Positions 1 to 5,293 of a stretch of 5,293 nt of DNA are shown here, piece after piece. A program made the translations under genes and the position numbers. The notes beneath the pieces were generated by a model. It made no database searches and was not told the DNA's origin. It saw nothing but the letters and a program-made list of their open reading frames with translations. Numbering within the stretch: position 1 is the stretch's first letter; each line of letters starts with the position of its first letter. The DNA comes from Bacteroidales bacterium (GTDB lineage: Bacteria > Bacteroidota > Bacteroidia > Bacteroidales > VadinHA17), in assembly GCA_029935275.1 (NCBI GenBank), contig JAOZKQ010000161.1, forward strand, positions 1 through 5,293. The letters are read 5' to 3'.

Positions 1-2118
1 GTGAACAGTGGTTTTAAATCAACCAATCTATATATTGGAGGAAACATTAACTTAGGCAAGAGATTAAAAGCTGAGGTTTTTACAAACTACAACAGGAGGG
101 ATCTGACTAATCCACCTTTACTAGGTCAAACCAATAATTCATTTACAAACCTGTTCTATAACTTGCCAAGGAGTTATAAAGCCCTGGAGTGGACAGATTA
201 TAAAAACCCTGATGGTTCCAGGAACAATCAGAATGGTTGGGGTTATTGGATAAGCAAGAACATTGGCTGGGACTTTCATGAAAATGAATACAAACAATAT
301 CTAAATCAAATGCGTTCTTATATCAAATTAATGTTAGACCCAACTGACTGGCTTAGTTTATCAGGATCAGCCGGATTAGATTTTACAAGCGATGAGCGTG
401 AGAAAAAAAATGGGTTTACAGATGGAATAGGATTGGTGGGTGGTGCATATAATCATTCCCTTGGCAGAACCTTTGCTACAAATTTTGACTTTTTGGCTAC
501 TCTCCATAAAGCAGATCTTTTTGATGGATTTGATGCCAGTCTTTCATTTGGTGGTCAGTCATGGCATACAAACATGTACTCCATTAATGGTAATATAAGC
601 AGAACTGCTAAAAGTCCTTATATTTATTCTTTTGCTAACTACGAAACAGACCCAACAGCTTCTCAGGCCAGACCAGGAGAAGGAAGATATGAGAAACAAA
701 TAAATTCTTTATTTGGACTCTTAAACCTTTCATACAAGGACTTTATTTACCTGCAGGTTACTGCCCGAAACGACTGGTCATCAACACTCCCCAAAGAAAA
801 TAATAATTATTTCTACCCGGGGGCATCTATAAGTTTTGTTCCGTCAGAATTATGGGATATGGGAAGTGCAATTTCTTTTGGTAAGTTTCGTTTTGCATAT
901 GCAGAAACCGGATCTGATACAAGGCCTTACCAGGTAACACCTACTTTTACCCCTGGTAGTTTTGGTGGTAAACCAACTGTTTCTATGGAAGATGGCTTGC
1001 CCAATTTAGGTCTTCAGTCACAGAGATCAAAGGAAATTGAGATCGGAACAAACTGGGCATTTTTTAAGAGCAAGTTAAATGTTGACTTTACCTATTATAA
1101 TAAGCATTCTTATGATCAGATTTTATCAGCTCCTTTGCCATGGTCTTCTGGCTCTAACAGCATTAAATTTAATACCGGTGAACTGGAATTAAAAGGATTA
1201 GAATTTAATATTAATGTTACAGTACTTAGTAAACGAGACCTGCGATGGGATATTGGTATATTAGGATCCAAATTCTCAAATACACTATTATCATTAACTG
1301 AAGGCGTAGATGTTTATAATATTGGTGGATTGTGGGGCGCATTTGGTACTACCATGAGAGCCACAACAGGTCAGAATTTTGGTGCGATTTATGGCTGGGG
1401 TATTGAAAAATCTCCTGATGGCCGTCCCATCCTTAACGCTTTAAAAGATGTAAATGGTAATGTAACAAGTACCTTATATAAGAAAACAGCGGAGCAGGTA
1501 ATTGTTGGTAATGCTACACCAAAACTGATTGGAGGGATAAACTCAACCTTTTCCTGGAAGAATTTCACAGTTTTTGCCTTGATTGATTTTAAAATGGGAG
1601 GAGATATTTATTGTCCTCAGTATGGATCTGCCCTTATTGGAGGCTTAAGCCCTGCAACCCTGGACGAGCGTAATGGCGGAGGGCTACCTTATACCTACCC
1701 AAGTGGGGAAACTGCCAATATTGGTGTAATATTGGACGGGGTTATCGAAATAAAAGATGAAGAGGGTAATGTAACAGGATATCAAGAAAATACGAATGTA
1801 GTCCATGCCTATTACAAATATGCAGGAAATGGCTGGAACCCCAATCCTCAACCTCAGGCTATATTTGAAAATTCATGGGTAAAGTTCAGAGAGTTAACAC
1901 TTTCGTACAGATTGCCACCTTCATTATTTAATAATGTGAACTGGTTGCAAAATATTGATCTTTCCCTGATAGGTAGGGACCTGTTTTATATTTATGATAC
2001 AATGCCTGATAATATTAATCCGGAAGGGATTAACGGAGTAGGTGATGCACAATATGTTATAGCCGGGGCATTGCCTGGTGCAAGGTCATTTGCCTTTAAT
2101 CTAAAGGTGTCATTTTAA
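1..2118 (+). CDS. SusC/RagA-family TonB-dependent outer-membrane transporter, C-terminal part (5'-truncated by window)
   Basis: This is the barrel portion of a SusC-like receptor, which imports oligosaccharides or other large nutrients across the outer membrane using TonB/ExbBD energy and a SusD lid. The frame is open from the first base; the GTG at position 1 is most likely an internal valine codon, since family members are about 1000 residues and roughly 300 residues (signal peptide, carboxypeptidase-D-like domain, TonB box, plug) would lie upstream. Visible family signatures, numbered from the window start: NDWSSTLP at about 257-264 followed by FYPGASISFVPSE at 271-283; ENSWVKFRE near 623-631 leading into LTLSYRLP; GRDLF at 658-662; NPEG at 673-676; and an aromatic C-terminal residue (F705) after alternating strand residues, as expected for barrel insertion by BAM. 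The stop lies 38 bp before the SusD gene, indicating cotranscription. No frameshift is seen. The substrate cannot be inferred from this part alone. Confidence 0.95.
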   Translation: MNSGFKSTNLYIGGNINLGKRLKAEVFTNYNRRDLTNPPLLGQTNNSFTNLFYNLPRSYKALEWTDYKNPDGSRNNQNGWGYWISKNIGWDFHENEYKQYLNQMRSYIKLMLDPTDWLSLSGSAGLDFTSDEREKKNGFTDGIGLVGGAYNHSLGRTFATNFDFLATLHKADLFDGFDASLSFGGQSWHTNMYSINGNISRTAKSPYIYSFANYETDPTASQARPGEGRYEKQINSLFGLLNLSYKDFIYLQVTARNDWSSTLPKENNNYFYPGASISFVPSELWDMGSAISFGKFRFAYAETGSDTRPYQVTPTFTPGSFGGKPTVSMEDGLPNLGLQSQRSKEIEIGTNWAFFKSKLNVDFTYYNKHSYDQILSAPLPWSSGSNSIKFNTGELELKGLEFNINVTVLSKRDLRWDIGILGSKFSNTLLSLTEGVDVYNIGGLWGAFGTTMRATTGQNFGAIYGWGIEKSPDGRPILNALKDVNGNVTSTLYKKTAEQVIVGNATPKLIGGINSTFSWKNFTVFALIDFKMGGDIYCPQYGSALIGGLSPATLDERNGGGLPYTYPSGETANIGVILDGVIEIKDEEGNVTGYQENTNVVHAYYKYAGNGWNPNPQPQAIFENSWVKFRELTLSYRLPPSLFNNVNWLQNIDLSLIGRDLFYIYDTMPDNINPEGINGVGDAQYVIAGALPGARSFAFNLKVSF

Positions 2119-2156
2119 TTATGCATTGATTTTATAAACACTAATTTTTAGGAATT

Positions 2157-3722
2157 ATGAAAATAAAAATATATATTTTAATCACTTTATCTGCTCTGTT
2201 TGTAATAACAGCTTGTGATAAAGATTTTGAAGAAATGAATAAAGATCCTTTCAATCCTACGGAAACAAGTATATCACCTGTTTTCAATAGTATGACTGCA
2301 ACATTGGTGAAAACCTGGCATGAACAAACAGCATTGGAGTATGAGCTTAGTGGGTTTTCATGTCAGATAACTAATGTTTATGGAATATCGGGTTATCTTC
2401 CTGAAGAATCAGCAGAAAACATATGGAGGGATTACTACAGATTTAGATCTGATGCAGCTCTTTTTGATAAATTGGTAGAGGATTATGATAAAGACTTGAA
2501 TTTGGCGAATATAATTGCACAGAAAAATGTAATTAATGCGTATAAAACATTCAAGTTGATTGATATTTTTGGAGATATACCATATTATGATGCTGCTAAA
2601 GCTACCGGGGGAGCTGATTATTTTTATCCAAAATATGATGAGTCTGAACAGGTATATACCGATATGATAGCAATGCTGAGAAATGCAGATGCCAATATGG
2701 TAGAATCACCCGGAGATGAATATGCTAAACTCGGATCATACGATGTGCTTTTTAATGATGATATTTTGAAGTGGCGGAAGTTTGGGAATTCTGTAAGGTT
2801 AAGACAAGCCTTAAGGGCTGTTGATGCAAATGCTTCTTACGCTGATGAAGTTGCTGATATCCTCAATAATAATCTTCCTCTTATTGACGACGGAGAAGAT
2901 GTTGAAATGGATCCGGTTTCACTTGATCTTGATTTGAGAGGTAGAATCTGGGCTTATGGAAATGGTAAAGTACGCTTTAGCAAAACTATGTTTGATGCTA
3001 TGGCAGATGACACCACTGAAGCAGGCTTATTTGATCCGCGCCTTAGATTGTTTTCTGAACCAAATTCAGATGGAGCCTGGAATCCCATGCCTTACGGTGT
3101 TTCAGTTGAGGAAAAAACAGGCAATCCTAATGCAGAAAACAGATGGCAGGATGAAGCCAATGCAGGAGAATATACCTATTCACCTATTAACTATTGGATG
3201 TTGACAGGCCGGTATTCTGTTCCTGAGCTAGTAATTTCTGCAACTGAAGTCCATTTCTTAAAAGCTGAGGCTTATGCAAAGGGTGTTGGTGTAGCCGTAA
3301 ATATGACTAAGGCCCGGGAGGAATATGAGGCAGGGATCAGGTCATCAATTGATTATTGGTTTGGTGTTGCTGAATTTTCCAGGGACTTTGGCGATAATTA
3401 CAGTTGGAGAAATGTTCCTGACAGACCAACTGATGCAGAGATTAATGCAATGCTGGCCAATCCTAAGGTTGCATGGAGTGATGCAAATGCTTTGGAGCTG
3501 ATATATACCCAACATTGGTTATCTCATATAAGACAACCTCAGCAAGCCTGGAATCTGTGGAGACAAACCAGAATGACCCCGCAAAGTGGCGGTTTAGAGT
3601 TTGTTTTTAATCGTTTAACCTATCCTTCCAGTGAGCTTGATAATAATGCTGCAAATTATGCTGATCAGGTGGCTAAAATGGGAGCAGATGATTTTCTTGT
3701 AAAAGTATGGTGGGCAAAATAA
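2157..3722 (+). CDS. SusD/RagB-family nutrient-binding outer-membrane lipoprotein
   Basis: A complete 521-residue SusD-like protein, the surface lid that binds substrate and closes over the SusC barrel. The start is ATG at 2157, with a short AGGA at 2150-2153 only 3 nt upstream. The N-terminus has a lysine-containing n-region, a hydrophobic stretch and a lipobox ending ITAC, so the mature protein should start at lipidated Cys20. The following residues, DKDFEE, are acidic, as in surface-export signals of Bacteroidota lipoproteins. The fold is supported by FGDIPYYDA at 138-146, YDESEQVYTDM at 160-170, WRKFGNSVRLR at 206-216, EVHFLKAEAY at 364-373, LIYTQHWLSHIRQPQQAWNL around 448-467, YPSSE at 489-493 and a terminal VWW at 517-519. 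These fit the SusD-like family often labelled 'SusD and RagB outer membrane lipoprotein' (PF12771 type, assigned from memory of its motifs) rather than archetypal starch SusD. It directly follows its SusC partner and precedes a terminator. The ligand is unknown. Confidence 0.95.
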   Translation: MKIKIYILITLSALFVITACDKDFEEMNKDPFNPTETSISPVFNSMTATLVKTWHEQTALEYELSGFSCQITNVYGISGYLPEESAENIWRDYYRFRSDAALFDKLVEDYDKDLNLANIIAQKNVINAYKTFKLIDIFGDIPYYDAAKATGGADYFYPKYDESEQVYTDMIAMLRNADANMVESPGDEYAKLGSYDVLFNDDILKWRKFGNSVRLRQALRAVDANASYADEVADILNNNLPLIDDGEDVEMDPVSLDLDLRGRIWAYGNGKVRFSKTMFDAMADDTTEAGLFDPRLRLFSEPNSDGAWNPMPYGVSVEEKTGNPNAENRWQDEANAGEYTYSPINYWMLTGRYSVPELVISATEVHFLKAEAYAKGVGVAVNMTKAREEYEAGIRSSIDYWFGVAEFSRDFGDNYSWRNVPDRPTDAEINAMLANPKVAWSDANALELIYTQHWLSHIRQPQQAWNLWRQTRMTPQSGGLEFVFNRLTYPSSELDNNAANYADQVAKMGADDFLVKVWWAK

Positions 3723-3748
3723 AACCTGTCTGTTAGCAATATAGTTTT

Positions 3749-3781
3749 AAAGCCCTGCTTATTATAAGTGGGGCTTTTTTT
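3749..3781 (+). terminator. Rho-independent terminator of the susC-susD unit
   Basis: AAAGCCC (3749-3755) pairs with GGGCTTT (3771-3777), and CTTA (3758-3761) pairs with TAAG (3765-3768) around a TTA loop. The TG/TG pairs in between (3756-3757 with 3769-3770) form wobble pairs in RNA, so the stem is about 13 bp and continuous. A run of seven T follows (3775-3781). It begins 26 bp after the SusD stop codon. There is no comparable T-run in the reverse direction, so it looks unidirectional. Confidence 0.9.
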
Positions 3782-4017
3782 AATGCCTTAAAGTTTGCAA
3801 TTAACAGCTTAGGATCACTAGAAAAGTTGTGGGTTAAAGTCCTATGCATTGTTTCGTAATAGGATTGTTCATGTTATTTGTACTAATGAATAGTTTGTTG
3901 AGGGGAGCTTTATTTGCTTTGACAAATTTTGGAATAGTTCGTTACGCCAGATGGCACAAAGATAAGGGCAATACAATCAATTCAATAGGACTTGTTTATG
4001 GATTCTTTTTGTATTCT
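3782..4017. other. Intergenic stretch without a supported gene
   Basis: An AT-rich spacer between the terminator and the hairpin block. It contains an ATG-initiated frame of 77 codons (3844-4077) that would encode two hydrophobic segments, but I do not call it a gene: it lacks a ribosome-binding site, shows no recognisable family, and its last 20 or so codons run through hairpins 1 and 2 of the downstream repeat. No tRNA, riboswitch or reverse-strand gene was recognised. Confidence 0.6.
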
Positions 4018-4096
4018 GCCCTTACAGGGCGAATTGTCATATTTATTTCTGTCATAGGGCGTTGCCCTATGCTATGATATTGAAGCCTTTCAGGCT
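4018..4096. repeat. Cluster of three short perfect hairpins, probably a dispersed REP-like intergenic repeat
   Basis: Three perfect inverted repeats with 3-nt loops sit within 79 bp: GCCCT-TAC-AGGGC (4018-4030), CATAGGGC-GTT-GCCCTATG (4053-4071) and AGCCT-TTC-AGGCT (4084-4096). Arms are 5, 8 and 5 bp. Their GC content contrasts sharply with the AT-rich surroundings. The GGGC/GCCC arms of the first two are the same sequence in opposite order, so the arms could also pair between hairpins. Similar GGGCGTTGCCC-containing blocks occur between genes in many Bacteroidota genomes as I recall; that this is a multicopy element is inference, since only one copy lies in this window. No T-run follows any hairpin, so they are poor terminators. 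Confidence 0.65.
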
Positions 4097-4173
4097 AATT
4101 AACTACAATACTCTACCTATCTATTTTCAATAAAAGAATTCATTATTAGAAATAATTATAATCTGAATACTGA

Positions 4174-4194
4174 TTCCATAAAAGTTCCATAAAA
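4174..4194. repeat. Tandem 10-bp direct repeat (TTCCATAAAA x2, 11-bp period)
   Basis: TTCCATAAAA occurs at 4174-4183 and again at 4185-4194, separated by one G. The 11-bp period is close to one helical turn, so both copies present the same face of the DNA. This could be a pair of protein-binding half-sites or a small duplication; nothing else supports a function. Confidence 0.4.
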
Positions 4195-4275
4195 ATCATT
4201 GTATCAAATAATTTTTCCCACAACTATTATAATTGATCCACAGCCTAGGTATTGGAAGGGTATAAGTTGATTGCT

Positions 4276-4305
4276 TAATTAAGGAAGATCCTTAATTATT
4301 AAGGA
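4276..4305 (+). promoter_or_regulatory. Two mutually exclusive hairpins / three alternating TTAAGGA half-sites
   Basis: TAATTAAGGA (4276-4285) pairs perfectly with TCCTTAATTA (4289-4298) around an AGA loop, giving a 10-bp stem. The overlapping TCCTTAA (4289-4295) can instead pair with TTAAGGA (4299-4305) around a TTA loop, giving a 7-bp stem. Thus the 7-mer TTAAGGA appears at 4279, inverted at 4289 and direct again at 4299, exactly 10 bp apart each time. It lies about 210 bp before the chorismatase-like gene. It may be an operator for a dimeric regulator or a structural switch in a leader RNA; which one cannot be decided from sequence. No T-run follows directly. Confidence 0.4.
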
Positions 4306-4518
4306 GTGATATTTTCCCGTGATCTTTTAAAATATGATCATAAATTGTTAAGCCTTGTTATTATTAAATGTGAGATCTTATTAATGAGATTGTAATCCAT
4401 TTGTTCTCCTGGTTAAACCATCTTTGTAATCCTAAGTTAAATAAAAAAAGTATAGATTATATTAGTTTTTTAAGTAAATTCGCTGCTTCAAAAATTGACT
4501 ATTTTAAGTTTTAACTAA

Positions 4519-5293
4519 TTGAAAACATCAGTTCATTTTTTATTACCTGAATCGGGGAGTACTTTTTCTGAGCAATTGCATAATTGTTTTGAGCAATTAC
4601 AACATATTCGTGAAGAATTAAATAAACCTTCAGAAATAATTTCTTTAACCTTTTTTGTTGCAGCAGAAAGCAGGGAGGAATATCAAACTTATAAAGAAAT
4701 TACTAATTCTTATGTAAAGAAAGGCTTTGCAAAGAAACACCCGGCTGTGGCCCTTGTGTCACAGAATCCGGAAAATGGAAGATCTGTTGCACTTGAAGTT
4801 TTTATAGATCATGGCCTTTCAAACAGGCTTATATACAAACAGCATGAGAGTATTCCTTATGTGGTGATTGAACATAATAACTATAAGGAGGTGTATGTTT
4901 CGGGATTAACAGGTAAAGTTTGTGGTGATATTCATGAGAATTCCAATACTGCACTTTCTCTGATGGAAAAGATACTTAAAGCTGAGAAACTGGATTTTTC
5001 CAATATTGTCCGCCAGTGGAATTATATTGAGAAGATTACACATATTGCAGATAGTCTGCATAAATTCCAGCATTATCAGGTTTTTAATGATATCAGGTCT
5101 GATTATTATAGTAAAAGCGAATTCATAAACGGATATCCCTCTGCAACTGGAATTGGTGCAAGTGCCTGTGGGGTAGTTATTAATTTTGTGGCTGTTTCCA
5201 ATTCTCCAAATGTAAAAATCACTCCTGTTAAAAACCCTGAACAGATTGATGCCCACCAATATTCTCAAAAGGTGTTGGTAGGTAGGGAAAGCT
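4519..5293 (+). CDS. Chorismatase-like protein (FkbO/Hyg5/XanB2-type, RidA-like fold), 3'-truncated by window
   Basis: An open frame of 258 codons reaching the window edge. TAA at 4516-4518 directly precedes TTG at 4519, so no earlier start is possible. TTG is chosen because the next in-frame ATG is codon 149 and would delete the conserved N-terminal half; no Shine-Dalgarno sequence is visible. FkbO/Hyg5/XanB2 enzymes hydrolyse or rearrange chorismate to a dihydroxycyclohexadienoate or to 3-/4-hydroxybenzoate plus pyruvate, feeding polyketides or xanthomonadin-type pigments. Similarity rests on recognised motifs: VSGLTGKVCGD at 127-137, IVRQWNYIE at 163-171, HYQVFNDIRSDYY at 185-197, GYPSATGIGA at 205-214 and NPEQIDAHQY at 239-248, in the order expected for the family. 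Family members are about 330-370 residues, so some 80-110 residues, including the catalytic glutamate region, are missing. The product type therefore cannot be assigned. A divergent non-catalytic RidA-like relative is the main alternative. It is separated from susCD by a terminator and probably belongs to another unit. Confidence 0.8.
   Translation, partial: MKTSVHFLLPESGSTFSEQLHNCFEQLQHIREELNKPSEIISLTFFVAAESREEYQTYKEITNSYVKKGFAKKHPAVALVSQNPENGRSVALEVFIDHGLSNRLIYKQHESIPYVVIEHNNYKEVYVSGLTGKVCGDIHENSNTALSLMEKILKAEKLDFSNIVRQWNYIEKITHIADSLHKFQHYQVFNDIRSDYYSKSEFINGYPSATGIGASACGVVINFVAVSNSPNVKITPVKNPEQIDAHQYSQKVLVGRES

Larger units (their letters stand above)
4097..4518. other. AT-rich non-coding region upstream of the chorismatase-like gene
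   Basis: About 420 bp with stops in all frames and no RNA gene recognised. Apart from the direct repeat at 4174-4194 and the hairpin pair at 4276-4305, it shows TGATC/GATCA arms at 4320-4340 (5-bp arms, 11-bp spacer) and TGAGAT repeated at 4371-4376 and 4385-4390. The promoter of the downstream gene should lie here, but no good match to the Bacteroidota -33/-7 consensus (TTTG, TAnnTTTG) was found; the best partial match is CATCTTTG at 4419-4426. Confidence 0.5.

Noticed and set aside
1..3. GTG at the first base as a true start of the SusC-like gene
   Set aside because: The encoded protein begins well inside the barrel and lacks signal peptide, TonB box and plug; truncation by the window edge is the simpler explanation.
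2956..3204. 82-codon + strand open frame inside the SusD gene
   Set aside because: It lies entirely within the well-supported SusD frame, shows no family features, and is a shadow frame.
3841..3863. CCTAT/ATAGG inverted repeat with a 13-nt loop as the left end of a mobile element
   Set aside because: The arms are only 5 bp, the loop is large, and no matching right end or target-site duplication could be found.
4214..4242. Two DnaA-box-like 9-mers, TTTCCCACA (4214-4222) and TGATCCACA (4234-4242)
   Set aside because: Each differs from the TTWTNCACA consensus at one position, there are only two, and no dnaA, dnaN or rep gene is nearby; chance is sufficient in an AT-rich spacer.
4400..4426. Possible Bacteroidota promoter: TTTG at 4400-4403 and CATCTTTG at 4419-4426
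   Set aside because: The -7 element has a mismatch in the key T, and the 15-bp spacing is shorter than the roughly 19-21 bp normally seen. It was kept only as the best partial match.
4906..5268. 120-codon reverse-strand open frame
   Set aside because: It is antisense to the chorismatase-like gene, whose forward frame carries clear conserved motifs across the same stretch; the reverse product has no recognisable features.

Overview
The window looks like an AT-rich chromosome segment from a member of the Bacteroidota. The main reason is a complete SusD-type surface lipoprotein directly behind a SusC/RagA-type TonB-dependent receptor, a pair essentially confined to this phylum. Supporting signs are the lack of strong Shine-Dalgarno sequences and a cluster of short GC-rich hairpins in an AT-rich intergenic region. 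The sequence alone does not fix the genus.

Layout, left to right, all on the + strand. (1) Positions 1-2118 hold the last 705 codons of a SusC-like outer-membrane transporter; its signal peptide, TonB box and plug lie before the window. (2) After a 38-bp gap, 2157-3722 encode the 521-residue SusD-like lipoprotein partner. (3) A strong intrinsic terminator at 3749-3781 closes this transcription unit. (4) About 740 bp (3782-4518) contain no convincing gene. They hold a block of three compact hairpins (4018-4096, probably a dispersed repeat), a tandem 10-bp direct repeat (4174-4194), and two mutually exclusive hairpins built from three alternating copies of one 7-mer (4276-4305). (5) From 4519 to the window edge runs an open reading frame with a TTG start that is missing from a simple ATG-based ORF listing. 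Its protein resembles chorismatases of the FkbO/Hyg5/XanB2 group and is cut off before the C-terminal active-site region.

How the parts fit: SusC and SusD form one functional unit, a TonB-powered barrel with a surface lid that binds and imports an oligosaccharide or other large nutrient. No glycoside hydrolase, sulfatase, peptidase or regulator is visible, so the substrate cannot be named. The chorismatase-like gene lies beyond a terminator and a long spacer, so it probably belongs to a separate unit running rightward. By analogy with XanB2 it could supply a hydroxybenzoate or related starter for a pigment or other secondary metabolite, but no partner gene is in view. The least expected items are this gene and the structured DNA in front of it; nothing here proves a new system.
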